Assembly: GCA_035627955.1 (NCBI GenBank)
Contig: DASPKU010000011.1
Span: 175,658-239,657, forward strand
Source: Phycisphaerales bacterium
Lineage (GTDB): Bacteria > Planctomycetota > Phycisphaerae > Phycisphaerales > UBA1924
Length of the DNA stretch: 64,000 nucleotides
Direction of reading: 5' to 3'
The notes under the pieces are model-generated. The model was not told the DNA's origin. It worked only from the letters and a program-made list of their open reading frames with translations, and ran no database searches. Position 1 is the first letter of the stretch; every line of letters begins with the position of its first letter. Position numbers and translations under genes: made by a program. Below, piece by piece: positions 35,086 through 44,714 of the stretch.

Positions 35086-36600
35086 ATGGAAGCCCTGCTC
35101 GCACAGCTCGCCCAATGGCGTTCGTTCACGGCCCTGGTCGTCGGTGACTTCATGCTCGACCAGCAGGTGTTCGGCGATGCCGAGCGCCTGAGCGCCGATG
35201 CGCCCGTGCCCATCCTCCACGTCCGCCGCACAGAAAGCCAGCCAGGCGGCTCCGCGAACGTCTGCATGGACCTCGCCGCGCTCGGCGGGCGCGTGCAGGC
35301 CTTCGGCGTCATCGGGGACGACGCCGCGGGGCGTGTCCTGCGCGAGTCTCTCGAGCAGCACGGCGTCTCCGCCGACACGCTCGTGCGCGATGCCTCCCGC
35401 CCCACCACGCTCAAGCAGAACCTCGTCGGTCTCGCCCAGGCCCGCCACCCGCAGAAGATGTTCCGCGTGGATTACGAGTCGCGGGAGGACCTCTCGGCGG
35501 GCGTGGTGCGCCAGATGACCGACGCCTTCGACGCAGCCCTCGCCCGCACGCCCAAGCCCGACGCGGTGTGCATCGAGGACTACAACAAGGGCGTGTGCAC
35601 GCACGCGCTGTGCCAGCACATCATCACGCGCTGCCGCAGCGTGGGCGTCCCGGTATTCGTCGACCCTGCCCGCGGCGTCGATTACCGCAAGTACAAGGGC
35701 GCCACCGCCATTACCCCCAACCGCACCGAGGCCGAGGTCGCCACCGGCATCCGCTGTGACGACGGCGGCTCACCCGAGCACAACGCCGCGCTCGCCCGCC
35801 GCCTGCTGGCCGACCTTGAACTCGACGCGGTCGTCCTCACACTCGACCGGCACGGAGCGCTGCTGCTCGAGGCCGACGGTCGCTCCGGCGATCAGCGGGC
35901 CGGCGGCACACCTGTTGCCATCCCCACCATCGCCCGCCAGGTGTACGACGTCACCGGCGCGGGCGATATGTTCCTCGCCGGCCTCGCCGCGGCCCGGGCC
36001 AACGGCATCGACTGGGACGGCTCGGTCCGCTTCGCCAACGCCGCGGCTGGGCTGGAGGTCGAAGTCTTCGGCGTGCAGCCGATCCCCTTTGAGCGCGTGC
36101 ACCACTCGCTGCTCATGCAATACAGCCACGTCGAGGGCAAGCTCCGCACGCTCGATCAGGCGAAACTCGAGGTCGCCGCCCGCCGCAAGCAGGGACAGAA
36201 GGTCGTCTTCACCAACGGCTGCTTCGATGTCCTGCACAGCGGGCACGTCGCACTACTCGAGAAGGCCGCGGCCGAGGGCGACTTCCTCATCGTCGGCCTC
36301 AACGACGACTCCTCCGTCTGCCGGCTCAAGGGCCCGACCCGACCCGTGAACAACCAGGAGGACCGCGCCCGCGTGCTGGGGGCCCTCCAATCGGTGGGCG
36401 CGGTCGTGCTGTTCTCCGACGACACCCCCATCGAGCTGATCAGGGCCCTCAAGCCCGACGTGCTGGTCAAGGGCGCCGACTACACCAAGGACCGGGTGGT
36501 CGGGGCCGACATCGTCGAACGCGCGGGCGGGCGCGTGGCGCTGATCCCCCTGGTCGAGGGCCGCAGCACCACGGCCACGATCGCACGCCTCAAGTCCTGA
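35086..36600 (+). CDS. hldE: bifunctional heptose-7-phosphate kinase / heptose-1-phosphate adenylyltransferase
   Basis: A 504-residue two-domain enzyme making ADP-heptose for lipopolysaccharide. The N-terminal PfkB kinase has VVGDFMLDQQVFG, PGGSANVCMDLAALGG and the catalytic DVTGAGDMFLAGLAAA. The C-terminal nucleotidyltransferase has VFTNGCFDVLHSGHVALLEKA with the HxGH site, LNDDSSVCRLKGPTRP and LKPDVLVKGADY. It indicates an LPS-type outer membrane with heptose, or an ADP-heptose product for another glycan. Its 3' end overlaps convergent pepT by 11 bases. Confidence 0.96.
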   Translation: MEALLAQLAQWRSFTALVVGDFMLDQQVFGDAERLSADAPVPILHVRRTESQPGGSANVCMDLAALGGRVQAFGVIGDDAAGRVLRESLEQHGVSADTLVRDASRPTTLKQNLVGLAQARHPQKMFRVDYESREDLSAGVVRQMTDAFDAALARTPKPDAVCIEDYNKGVCTHALCQHIITRCRSVGVPVFVDPARGVDYRKYKGATAITPNRTEAEVATGIRCDDGGSPEHNAALARRLLADLELDAVVLTLDRHGALLLEADGRSGDQRAGGTPVAIPTIARQVYDVTGAGDMFLAGLAAARANGIDWDGSVRFANAAAGLEVEVFGVQPIPFERVHHSLLMQYSHVEGKLRTLDQAKLEVAARRKQGQKVVFTNGCFDVLHSGHVALLEKAAAEGDFLIVGLNDDSSVCRLKGPTRPVNNQEDRARVLGALQSVGAVVLFSDDTPIELIRALKPDVLVKGADYTKDRVVGADIVERAGGRVALIPLVEGRSTTATIARLKS

Positions 36601-37882
36601 CTTCGGTCTCCGCCCCCCATAGCTGCACCAGCCTCAGGCACATCTGGGTCGACAGCGCCATGTCCTGCACGCTGATCCACTCCAGCGGGCCGTGGATGTT
36701 CTGCATTCCGGTGAAGAGATTCGGCGTGGGCACGCCCATCTCGGTGAGGCGCGAGCCGTCCGTGCCGCCGCGGATCGGCGTGGCCAGGGGCGTCAGCCCC
36801 ATCTCGCGGCACGCCGCATTGGCCAGCTCCACCGGCCGCATGTCGTTCTCCAGCCAATACCGCATGTTGCGGTACTGCGCCGTGATCGTGCAGGTGATCT
36901 TCGCCCGCGGCTCGGTCGCCTGCACCGCCGCGCACACCTGCTGCACCAGCGCCCCGTGCGCCGCCAGCCCATCGCGCTCAAAGTCCCTCAGGATGAAGCT
37001 CAGGTCCGCCGCGGCCGCCGTGCCGCTCATCTGGTACAAGTGGATGAACCCCTCGCGCCCGCTGGTGGTCTCGGGCGTGCGCGTCACCTGCGGCAGCGTG
37101 TCGATGATCTTCGCCGCGAGGTGCAGCGCGTTCACCAGCTTGTCCTTGGCGCTGCCGGGGTGGATCGAGACCCCCTCGATGTGCACCACGGCCTTGTCCG
37201 CCGAGAACGTCTCGAACACCACCTCGCCCGCCTCCGCCCCATCGAGCGTGTAGGCGAACTTCGCCCTGAGGTCAGCCGGCAGCCGCTTGTCGACGCCGCG
37301 CCCGATCTCCTCATCGGGCGTGAACGCCACGCGGATCGTGCCGTGCGGGATCGACGGGTTCCGCAGCAGGTGGTTCGCCATCGTCATGATGATGGCCACG
37401 CCCGCTTTGTCGTCCGCGCCCAGCAGCGTCGTGCCGCTCGCGGTGATGATGTCGTCGCCCACCTTCGACGCGAGGTACGGGAACTGCTTCGGCGACAGCA
37501 CCTGCGCGGCGTCGTCGGGCAGCTTGATGTCACCGCCCGCGTAGGCACGGTGCACCATGGGCTTCACGCCGGTCGCGTTGTACGCGGGCGCCGTGTCCAC
37601 GTGCGCGAGGAACGCGACCGTCGGGGCCGTCGTCTTAACCGTCGCGGGGATCGTCGCCAGCACAACGCCGTAGTCGGTGAGCGTGACCTCCTGCGCTCCC
37701 ATCGCCTTTAGCTCATCGACGAGCATCCGCAGCAGCCCGAACTGCCGCTCCGTACTGGGCGAAGTCGAGGACTTCTCGTCGCTCTGCGTGTCAACGCGGC
37801 AGTAGCGGACCAGCCGCTCTTCCAGCTCGCGGTCGAACTGGGAACGTGCACCACCCTTCTCCGATTGCGCAGCAATGCTCAT
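36590..37882 (-). CDS. pepT: peptidase T (tripeptide aminopeptidase)
   Basis: A 430-residue M20 metallopeptidase that removes N-terminal residues from tripeptides. Zinc-ligand motifs are FLAHVDTAPAYNATG, LLGADDKAGVAIIM and VAFTPDEEIGRGVD. The PepT signature IRGGTDGSRLTEMGVPTPNLFTGMQNIHGP is near the C-terminus. Cytoplasmic. Normal length (E. coli about 408). The gene starts at ATG 37882. Confidence 0.95.
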   Translation of the reverse strand: MSIAAQSEKGGARSQFDRELEERLVRYCRVDTQSDEKSSTSPSTERQFGLLRMLVDELKAMGAQEVTLTDYGVVLATIPATVKTTAPTVAFLAHVDTAPAYNATGVKPMVHRAYAGGDIKLPDDAAQVLSPKQFPYLASKVGDDIITASGTTLLGADDKAGVAIIMTMANHLLRNPSIPHGTIRVAFTPDEEIGRGVDKRLPADLRAKFAYTLDGAEAGEVVFETFSADKAVVHIEGVSIHPGSAKDKLVNALHLAAKIIDTLPQVTRTPETTSGREGFIHLYQMSGTAAAADLSFILRDFERDGLAAHGALVQQVCAAVQATEPRAKITCTITAQYRNMRYWLENDMRPVELANAACREMGLTPLATPIRGGTDGSRLTEMGVPTPNLFTGMQNIHGPLEWISVQDMALSTQMCLRLVQLWGAETEVRT

Positions 37883-37900
37883 ACGCGATCTTACCGTACA

Positions 37901-37935
37901 TTCCTATAGGTCCTATGAGTCCTATAGGTCCTATT
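37901..37935. repeat. tandem 9-bp repeat, CCTATAGG family, locus 2
   Basis: Four units of TCCTATAGG, one changed to TCCTATGAG. It lies in the 70-base gap between the pepT start and the stop of the glycosyltransferase behind it. Same unit as at 9997-10032. Confidence 0.85.
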
Positions 37936-37952
37936 GCCCTTGGCGGGTCCGC

Positions 37953-39440
37953 TCAGTGCGCGTTCCGGTGCACAAACCCCCGGAACACCGTCAGCCACAG
38001 GATCTTGAGGTCAAACCCCAGCGACCAGTGCCGGATGTAGAACAGGTCGTGCTGCAGCCGCTTCCGCAGCGACGTGTCGCCCCGCAGCCCGTTCACCTGC
38101 GCCCACCCCGTGATCCCGGCCTTCACGTGCTGCCGCAGCATGTAGCCCCGCCAGTCGTCTCTGAACCGCGCGATCAGCTCCGGCCTCTCGGGCCGCGGCC
38201 CCACAAGGCTCATGTCCCCCAGCAGCACGTTGAACAGCTGCGGCAGCTCGTCCAGGCTCGTTTTCCGCAGCCACCGGCCCACGGGCGTCACCCGCGGATC
38301 ATCCCGGCGCGTCCACGTGGGCGAGCTCTCGTCCTCCGCGTGGTACATCGTGCGGAACTTGAAGATATTGAACGTCTCGCCGCCCAGGCTCACCCGCCGC
38401 TGCTGGAAGATCACCGGCCCGGGGCTGGTCGCCCGCACGATGGCGGCGATCAGCAGCATCAGCGGCGCGAACAGCACGATGGCCGCGAAGGAGCCCGCGA
38501 GGTCAAGCCCGCGCTTCACCGCCCCGCCCATCCCGTTGAGCGGGCTCTCGCGCACGCTCAGGATGGGCATGCCCTCGAGCACGCCCACCTGCATGTTCTG
38601 CGGCATGTACCGCGGGTGCACGTCAGGCACGATGCGCACATCCACCGCGTACCGCTCCAGCCGCTTCAGCAGGCTCGGCACGATCGCCGAGCGCGACGTG
38701 GGAATCGCCAGGTACACCGCGTCGGGCTTGCGCTTGTCGAAGACCTCCTCGAGCCTCGCCAGCCCCCCCACCACCGGCCGCCCCACGCACGTCTGCACGC
38801 CGTGGTGGTGATCCTGGTGGCTCAGGAAGTACGCCACGTGAATACCCGTCCACGAGTTGCGGTCCAGCGTGCGGCACACGATCCGCCCAAGCCGCCCGAC
38901 GCCGATGACCGCCACGTGCCGCAGGTTCCAGCCCCTGCGACGGATCGCCCGCAGCCCCCAGCGGAACGCCACGCGGTGCAGCGCCAGCATGTTCGGCAGC
39001 AGCAGCGCCACCAGCCCCAGCTGCACGCGGCTGGCGTCCAGCGACATGCCCAGGAACTCGACCCGCCCCGAGGTATCCCACCCGCCGACGAAGTCCGTGC
39101 CCAGCGCCGCCGTCACCACGATCAGCGCAATCACCGCGAACAGCGCCGCCCGGAACACCTCCCCGTGCTCCGCGATCATCCCGCGGTCGCGCCGCGGGCG
39201 GTACAGCCCCATGTTCCACAGCATGAACAGCGTGATCGGCACCGCGAACGGCGCGATCGGTTCCCGCACCCACGGCGTTGCGATGTCCCACCACGTGGTC
39301 GCGTCAAACGGCCGGCGCGGGAACGAGCCCTCGATCACCAGCCGCCGCACGATCCACGCGCCATAGCACGCCGCCGCGATGACGACCGCGTCGACAAGGC
39401 ACAGGAGCGTGACGAAGAGCTGGTGTCGTTGCTTGAGCAA
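37953..39440 (-). CDS. polyprenyl-phosphate sugar-1-phosphate transferase (WbaP/WcaJ type)
   Basis: A 495-residue membrane enzyme that starts polysaccharide repeat-unit assembly by transferring a sugar-1-phosphate to undecaprenyl phosphate. Four N-terminal helices, then a Rossmann-like CoA-binding domain (HVAVIGVGRLGRIVCRTLD), a further helix, and the bacterial sugar transferase domain (KRGLDLAGSFAAIVLFAPL, FKFRTM, SLDELPQLFNVLLGDMSLVGPRPERPE, VKAGITGWAQVNGLRGDTS). The exact sugar is unknown. It fits with the other glycosyltransferases in the window in exopolysaccharide synthesis. Confidence 0.93.
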   Translation of the reverse strand: MLKQRHQLFVTLLCLVDAVVIAAACYGAWIVRRLVIEGSFPRRPFDATTWWDIATPWVREPIAPFAVPITLFMLWNMGLYRPRRDRGMIAEHGEVFRAALFAVIALIVVTAALGTDFVGGWDTSGRVEFLGMSLDASRVQLGLVALLLPNMLALHRVAFRWGLRAIRRRGWNLRHVAVIGVGRLGRIVCRTLDRNSWTGIHVAYFLSHQDHHHGVQTCVGRPVVGGLARLEEVFDKRKPDAVYLAIPTSRSAIVPSLLKRLERYAVDVRIVPDVHPRYMPQNMQVGVLEGMPILSVRESPLNGMGGAVKRGLDLAGSFAAIVLFAPLMLLIAAIVRATSPGPVIFQQRRVSLGGETFNIFKFRTMYHAEDESSPTWTRRDDPRVTPVGRWLRKTSLDELPQLFNVLLGDMSLVGPRPERPELIARFRDDWRGYMLRQHVKAGITGWAQVNGLRGDTSLRKRLQHDLFYIRHWSLGFDLKILWLTVFRGFVHRNAH

Positions 39441-39656
39441 AGGCGGGCGTTCCTGGTCCGGGGCCGCGCTGCGGCGCCCGACTCGCGAGCCAACCCCCCG
39501 ACCCCCGGACGACCTCCCCTGCGTATCCCGGTCGCAGGTCCACTGTTACATCAAAGGGGCCGAGAGTCAATCGGAGTGTCAGGGGTGTCCCCTTGACCGA
39601 TTCGCGGAAACGGCGGTGCCGCGGTCCAAGGTCCGGCCCCGCCGTCAGTTGCGCGA

Positions 39657-40715
39657 TTACCCCGACGCGGGCCAGCCATCGCCCCGCCGCACCGGCGGCG
39701 TCACCCGCGCGATCTCCGCCAGCACCTCGCGCTGCTCCGGCGTCAGGTCCCCGCCCTTTGGTGGCACGATTCGGATCACCGTGTACAGGTCCCCGTGCCG
39801 CCCCTGCGGGTCATGGATCCCACGCCCCCGCAGCCGCAGCTTCTTGCCGCTGGCCGTCCCCGGCGGCACCTGCAGGTCCACCGGCCCGGTGAGCGTGGGC
39901 ACCGACACCGTCGCCCCCAGCGTCGCCTCCGCGATGGTCAGCGGCAGCTCCAGCGTGAGGTCCAGCCCCTTGCCGGCCTGCTCGCCCTCGCCGCGCCGGA
40001 ACAGCTCATGCGTCCCGATGTGCAGACGCAGGATCAGGTCGCGCCCCCCAGCCCCGCCGCGCACGCGCAGCTGCTGCCCCTCCTCCGCCCCCGAGGGGAT
40101 CGACACCTCGATCGTGCGGCTCTTGCCGTCCTCGGTCACCCGCAGCTTCTGCACCCCGCCCTTCGCGGCCGTCATGAAGTCGATCGTCACGTCCTGCCGC
40201 ACCTCGTCGGGCGCCGGTCGCGCGTACTCCTCGCCCGGCCCCCCGCGCGAACGCGACCGCGTGCGCCCGCCGCCAGCGGCCCCCCCACCTCCACCGCCGC
40301 CGCCAAAGGGACTGCCGCCCCGCCCGCCGAAGATCGACTCGAAGATCGAGCTCATGTCCTCGGTGTCAGGGTCAAACCCGAAGCCAGGCCCGCCGCCCGG
40401 CCCGCCGACGTTCGACCACGTGTAGTGCGCCCCGCCGCCGCCCCCACCACCCCTCGTCCGCTGCTGCTGACCCGCGGCCGTGCCCGGCCCCCCCGATTCG
40501 AACGCCGCCGCCCCGAACTGGTCGTACAGCTTCCGCTTCTGCTCGTCGCTCAGGACGTCGTACGCCTGCTGCACCTCGGTGAACCTCTTCTGCGCCTCCG
40601 CGTCCTTGTTCACGTCCGGGTGGTACTTGCGGGCCAGCTTGCGGTACGCGCTCTTGATCTCGTCAGCGCTCGCCCCGCGGCCCACCCCCAGGATGTCGTA
40701 GTAGTCCTTGGCCAT
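39657..40715 (-). CDS. DnaJ-family cochaperone (CbpA-like, no zinc finger)
   Basis: This encodes 352 residues from ATG 40715. An N-terminal J domain ([35 protein letters not shown], with the HPD motif), a Gly-rich linker with a DnaJ-like FESIFGG, and two C-terminal beta-barrel domains ([35 protein letters not shown]). The CxxCxGxG zinc modules of DnaJ are missing, so it is a type II cochaperone that stimulates DnaK. The Gly runs make it lineage-variable. Confidence 0.93.
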   Translation of the reverse strand: MAKDYYDILGVGRGASADEIKSAYRKLARKYHPDVNKDAEAQKRFTEVQQAYDVLSDEQKRKLYDQFGAAAFESGGPGTAAGQQQRTRGGGGGGGAHYTWSNVGGPGGGPGFGFDPDTEDMSSIFESIFGGRGGSPFGGGGGGGGAAGGGRTRSRSRGGPGEEYARPAPDEVRQDVTIDFMTAAKGGVQKLRVTEDGKSRTIEVSIPSGAEEGQQLRVRGGAGGRDLILRLHIGTHELFRRGEGEQAGKGLDLTLELPLTIAEATLGATVSVPTLTGPVDLQVPPGTASGKKLRLRGRGIHDPQGRHGDLYTVIRIVPPKGGDLTPEQREVLAEIARVTPPVRRGDGWPASG

Positions 40716-40784
40716 CTGCGGCAATCGTAGAGGCGGCAGGCGGCCCGTGAAGAGCGGGCGTGCGCCCCGCCGCCCAGCAAAACA

Positions 40785-40810
40785 AAAAAGGCCCGCACGC
40801 GCGGGCCTTT
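40785..40810 (-). terminator. Rho-independent terminator of the FKBP gene
   Basis: Stem 40787-40796 with 40801-40810 (AAAGGCCCGC and its complement), loop of 4. On the minus strand it is followed by a run of T. It lies 26 bases beyond the FKBP stop. Confidence 0.92.
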
Positions 40811-40835
40811 GACGTGGGACTTCCTCGGGTTGAGC

Positions 40836-42131
40836 TTACTTCTTCGGCGCGGGCTCGGCCGGCTTCTCGGCCGGCTTCTCCGCCGGCTTAGCCTGCTCGG
40901 CCTCCTTCTTGCGCCGCTCCTCCTGCATCCTGCGGAAGTTCTCCTGCGCCTTCAGGAAGCCCGGGTCCTGGCTGCCGGGGTCGACCGGCTGCAGACCCGG
41001 CTTCACCGCGCCCGGGCCCTGCACCATCGGCATCGGCGGGCGTGCAGCGCCCACATCCAGCACCCGCACGTCGTAGATCAGCGTCGTGTTCGCGGGGGCC
41101 TTGGCGTCCTTGCGCTCGACTGCGAGCGGCCCGGGGATGACGATGCGGCGGACCTGACCCTTGCGTGCGTCGTACATCGCGCGGTTCCACCCCTCCTGCA
41201 GCTTGGGGTCGCCCTTGGTAAACGCGAACGGCACGCCGCGCTCGTACGACGCGTCGAAGCGGTTCCCGTTCTCGAGGTAGCCGATGTAGTCCACCGTGAT
41301 CGTCTGGCCCGGGGCCGCGGGGGTGCCCGCGGGCGCGCCCGGGTAGTCCACCACGATCACGCCGCCCTCGATGCGGATCGTCTGCGGCCCCTGGTCGAAG
41401 CGGCTGAACTCGTAGCCGGCGTCCATCGCCGGGCCCCAGACCTGCTTCTTCTCCTTGTCGAAGCCGCGGTCCGCGGTCCAGAAGGTCTTGCCGTCGAGCT
41501 TCAGCTCGCCCGTCATCTCCACCGCGTTGGCGATGTTGGTGGGGTGCGGCTCAACCGTCCTGCCGTGGTACGTGTCGCCGTTCTTGCTCAACTCCACGTC
41601 CATCGTCATCTTGAGGTCGTCGGGGCTGATCGTCTGCGGGAAGGCGTCCGGCGCCGCCCACAGCCCGGCGAGGTGGTTCGTGCGCTCCTTGTTCACGAAC
41701 TCCAGCGTCTTCACCCGCACCTTGCCGTTGACCTTGTGGATCTGCAGGATCGTCTGGCGGAACGGGCGGCTCATCGCGTCCGCGCGGGAGAGCTCGGAGT
41801 ACAGGCAGTCGCTCATCCCCTTGATCGTCACCGGGGCCGCGCCCATCACCACGTCGCCCGAGCCCGGGATCGTCGCCTTCCAGCACCCCGTCAGCATCTG
41901 CGCCACCGCCGCGATCTCCTGATCGCTGAACGTGAGCGGGGTCTTGATGTCGGGCGCCTTGGCCGTCGTCGACGCCGGCGCCTTCTGCGGGGCGGGCGCG
42001 GGCGTTGGGGCCGGGGCCTGCGGGGCGGGCGGCGTCGGCTGGTTGGGCGGGAGGAACTGCGCCATCGCGCTGGTGGCCAGCGTCCCCGCGGCGAGCGTCA
42101 CGAGCAGAGCAAGGTTGGCTTTGTGCGTCAT
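40836..42131 (-). CDS. exported FKBP-type peptidyl-prolyl isomerase with N-terminal extension
   Basis: A 431-residue protein from ATG 42131 with a signal peptide (LALLVTLAAGTLATSAMAQ) and a Pro/Ala-rich linker. A region of about 200 residues, unrecognised, has repeated beta strands (residues about 60-270). The FKBP domain follows: ITVDYIGYLENGNRFDASYERG, PFAFTKG, LQEGWNRAMYDARKGQVRRIVIPGPLA and TTLIYDVRVLDV. The C-terminus is a charged Glu/Lys/Ala/Pro tail (KPAEKPAEKPAEPAPKK). The isomerase assists folding of exported proteins; the role of the N-terminal domain is not known. Confidence 0.9.
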   Translation of the reverse strand: MTHKANLALLVTLAAGTLATSAMAQFLPPNQPTPPAPQAPAPTPAPAPQKAPASTTAKAPDIKTPLTFSDQEIAAVAQMLTGCWKATIPGSGDVVMGAAPVTIKGMSDCLYSELSRADAMSRPFRQTILQIHKVNGKVRVKTLEFVNKERTNHLAGLWAAPDAFPQTISPDDLKMTMDVELSKNGDTYHGRTVEPHPTNIANAVEMTGELKLDGKTFWTADRGFDKEKKQVWGPAMDAGYEFSRFDQGPQTIRIEGGVIVVDYPGAPAGTPAAPGQTITVDYIGYLENGNRFDASYERGVPFAFTKGDPKLQEGWNRAMYDARKGQVRRIVIPGPLAVERKDAKAPANTTLIYDVRVLDVGAARPPMPMVQGPGAVKPGLQPVDPGSQDPGFLKAQENFRRMQEERRKKEAEQAKPAEKPAEKPAEPAPKK

Positions 42132-42228
42132 AGGTTCGGGTTCCAATGGAAGAAACCGGGCCGGAAAGCCCGTGGCCGTGATTCTTTGCCGGGTGGAGGG
42201 GGTTGTTCGGGGGCCGCGTAAAGAAAAA

Positions 42229-42256
42229 AGGGCCGCCCGAGGATTCGGGCGGCCCT
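42229..42256 (-). terminator. Rho-independent terminator of mdh
   Basis: Perfect 12-base stem (AGGGCCGCCCGA, 42229-42240, with 42245-42256), 4-base loop, then TTTTTTC on the minus strand. It begins 71 bases after the mdh stop. Confidence 0.92.
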
Positions 42257-42326
42257 GCATCACCTGTTGATGGAACTCGATCCGGGAGGGGGTTCGGCCA
42301 ACTCCCGCGAGGGTCTCAAGCAGCTC

Positions 42327-43295
42327 TCAGGCCAGCTCGGGGAACTGCTTCTGCACCACCCCCACCAGGTCCTTCACGTGGCTGATCGACTCGTCCATGA
42401 ACTTCTGCTCCGTCGGGTCGAGCTTGAAGTCGATGATCTTCTCTACGCCCTTATCCCCAAGCACGCACGGCACGCCGACGAAGTAGCCCTTACCCGCGCC
42501 GCCGAACTCGTTCCCGCAGTAGGCCGCGCACGCGATCACGCGCTTCTTGTCGCGCACGATCGCCTCCACCATCTCCACCGTGCCCGCGCTGGGCGCGTAC
42601 CACGCGCTGGTCCCCATCAGCTTGACGACCTCGCCGCCGCCGACCTTGGCCCGCTCCACGCACGCCTGGATCTTCTCGGGGCTTAGCAGCGCCGACACCG
42701 GGATGCCGTTCACGCTCGTGCGGTTGGGCAGCGGCACCATGTCGTCGCCGTGCCCGCCCAGCAGCATGCCCTGCACGTCCTCCGCCGACACGCCCAGCTC
42801 CCACGCCAGGAACGTCTTGTAGCGGGCGACGTCCAGCGCCCCCGCCTGCCCCATCACGCGGTGCGCCGGGAACCCGGTCACCTTCCACGCCACGTACACC
42901 ATCGCGTCCAGCGGGTTGCTCACCACGATCACCACCGCGTTGGGCGAGTACTTCTTCACGTTCTCCGCCACGCTCTTCACGATGCCCGTGTTGACCTGCA
43001 CGAGGTCGTCGCGGCTCATCCCCGGCTTGCGCGGCAGGCCCGCCGTGATCACCACCACGTCGCTGTTGGCCGTGTCGGCGTAGTCAAAGGTGCCGGTGAT
43101 CCGCGCGTCAAAGCTCTCCACCGGCCCGCAGCACGCCAGGTCCAGGGCCTTGCCCTTGGGCATGTGCAGCTCGGGCTTGTCCTTGTTGGGGATGTCCAGC
43201 AGGACGACGTCGCCCAGCTCCTTCATCGCGATGGACCGCGCACACTCGCCGCCGATATTGCCCGCACCAATGACGCTGATCTTCGCACGCCGCAT
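42327..43295 (-). CDS. mdh: malate dehydrogenase (LDH-like)
   Basis: A 322-residue NAD-dependent enzyme of the TCA cycle. Rossmann motif VIGAGNIGGECARSIA, the active-site loop VVITAGLPRKPGMSRDDL (Arg in RKPGM selects malate), VVSNPLDAMVYVAWKVTGFP and the catalytic HGD in LLGGHGDDMVPLP. LDH-like MDH of the chlorobial/Bacillus type. Cytoplasmic. Confidence 0.96.
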   Translation of the reverse strand: MRRAKISVIGAGNIGGECARSIAMKELGDVVLLDIPNKDKPELHMPKGKALDLACCGPVESFDARITGTFDYADTANSDVVVITAGLPRKPGMSRDDLVQVNTGIVKSVAENVKKYSPNAVVIVVSNPLDAMVYVAWKVTGFPAHRVMGQAGALDVARYKTFLAWELGVSAEDVQGMLLGGHGDDMVPLPNRTSVNGIPVSALLSPEKIQACVERAKVGGGEVVKLMGTSAWYAPSAGTVEMVEAIVRDKKRVIACAAYCGNEFGGAGKGYFVGVPCVLGDKGVEKIIDFKLDPTEQKFMDESISHVKDLVGVVQKQFPELA

Positions 43296-43440
43296 GAGGC
43301 TCTTCTCCGTTGGAAAGGTTGGGGCCGGAGTGTAGGCGGGGGCAGCCGGAGTTCAGCCCTCTCCGGCCCCTGGTTACCATCTCGCCCCAGTGAGGATCCG
43401 CTCGGTAACCGCCCCGATGCCATGTGCGGCAGGACAGTCA

Positions 43441-43676
43441 CGCGGCGTTCGTAACGAGCCCCGAACGAAGTGAGCGGGCCCTCCTTGCGATCATGCCGGC
43501 AGGGCCGCCCACAACCCCGTCACTGCGTTCCGGGCTCGTTCCGAGCGGTAGCCGCGTTCATGTGGGCCCCGAACGGGGCCAAGGAGTGTTGCCACGGGTG
43601 GAGCGACGGTCGCCATAGCGACCGAGCGCAACCCGTGGAAAGCGGGCGCAAACTTCAGCCGCCCCGACAGGGGCGG
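43441..43676. repeat. hairpin-rich intergenic island
   Basis: The 451-base gap between mdh and the next gene shows no gene. It contains four inverted repeats: imperfect arms 43441-43477 and 43517-43556 of about 37 bases; 43565-43580 (GGCCCCG AA CGGGGCC); 43592-43638, with outer stem CCACGGGT and inner stem CGGTCGC; and 43659-43676 (CCGCCCC GACA GGGGCGG). The series suggests REP-like palindromic elements. Confidence 0.7.
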
Positions 43677-43746
43677 AGGAGCACGGGTCTCGGGCAAACG
43701 ACGCCACCGATCCGCCCCGCGCTCCTTCAAGTACCATGCTCGACCG

Positions 43747-44193
43747 ATGCCGCGTCCCCGCCCACGAGCAGCAAAGATCTGGCTTGCCGCGCACCTCGCG
43801 CTGCTGCTGCTCATCATGTGGAGCTACGCATCCCCGCTCATGATCGAGGGCAACGGATGGCGCTTCGGTTTGTATCTGGCGCGATTCGGAATCGAGACCT
43901 GGGACCCGGCGCTGAGCCCGCCCGGCTCACTCGCCCCCGGCGGGCCCTGGTACTACCGCGGCTTCGCCACTGACCTCCCGCCTCTCCGCTGGTGCGACGC
44001 GGGCCACAACTGGTCGGGCGTCCGCTACTTCTACGTGACCATTCTTCCCCTAGTGCCACTCCCGCTGATCATCTCGCTCGTGCAGTGGCCTCGCACAACG
44101 AGGACCGCCCCCGGTCTCTGCCCCTCGTGCGGCTACGACCGTCGCGGCATCGAGGCGAAGGCGCGCTGCCCCGAGTGCGCCCAGGTGCCTTGA
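43747..44193 (+). CDS. small membrane protein with C-terminal zinc ribbon (1)
   Basis: A 148-residue protein with two hydrophobic segments (IWLAAHLALLLLIMWSYASPL and YFYVTILPLVPLPLIISLV), a Trp/Gly/Pro-rich extracytoplasmic loop, and a C-terminal four-cysteine ribbon (CPSCGYDRRGIEAKARCPEC, then AQVP at the stop). The terminal ribbon is common in planctomycete membrane proteins of unknown role. The same ribbon ends the protein at 44785-45084. The ribbon would lie in the cytoplasm if the N-terminus does. Confidence 0.8.
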   Translation: MPRPRPRAAKIWLAAHLALLLLIMWSYASPLMIEGNGWRFGLYLARFGIETWDPALSPPGSLAPGGPWYYRGFATDLPPLRWCDAGHNWSGVRYFYVTILPLVPLPLIISLVQWPRTTRTAPGLCPSCGYDRRGIEAKARCPECAQVP

Positions 44194-44235
44194 CCAGCAC
44201 TCGCAAGGGGGACAGCCGCCCAGTTGCCTCAGCCC

Positions 44236-44622
44236 TCACGCGGGCGACAGGTGACTCTCTCGACCGCCCGGCAATCGAGCAGGGATACGGATTCCTACAA
44301 CGATCCATGCGGCACCCGTCGCCATCATCCCGAACCACACGTACCGGGCGAGCGCCCCCGCATGAATAGCTGCGGCCCAATGCAGCCGTGCCTCGAGGTA
44401 CCCCGCAGGGTCGCGTGTGGGCGACATGCTGTGCATCTCAGGCTCTGCGGCAAGCTTATCTGGAACGGGGATGATGACGCCGTCGCGCAGCCACGTGTGC
44501 AACAGGCCACTGGCGGCGAACCCCGCCCGCGTCTGAAATAGCAGCGGGAGCGGCACCGGGATCACCGACCCGACGAGGAGGACAAGGCCGAAGAGAATAC
44601 AGAAGTACTTGGTGCCACGCAT
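44236..44622 (-). CDS. small membrane protein of unknown function
   Basis: A 128-residue protein with an N-terminal helix (FCILFGLVLLVGSVIPVPLPLLF) and a C-terminal helix (WFGMMATGAAWIVVGI). No ribbon. It runs opposite to its neighbours, between the two zinc-ribbon genes. No family recognised. Confidence 0.6.
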   Translation of the reverse strand: MRGTKYFCILFGLVLLVGSVIPVPLPLLFQTRAGFAASGLLHTWLRDGVIIPVPDKLAAEPEMHSMSPTRDPAGYLEARLHWAAAIHAGALARYVWFGMMATGAAWIVVGIRIPARLPGGRESHLSPA

Positions 44623-44714
44623 CGGCCCATGGTAACGACCACCACCTCTTCACGAGCTTGTCTCGATGTACCTTTGAGGCCTACGGCCTGCCGTGCGAGC
44701 AACTCCAGTGCGGC

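Noticed and set aside
43296..43440. tRNA gene in the mdh spacer
   Set aside because: No cloverleaf with a T-loop GTTCRA and acceptor stem could be assembled there, nor in the other spacers that I read by eye.
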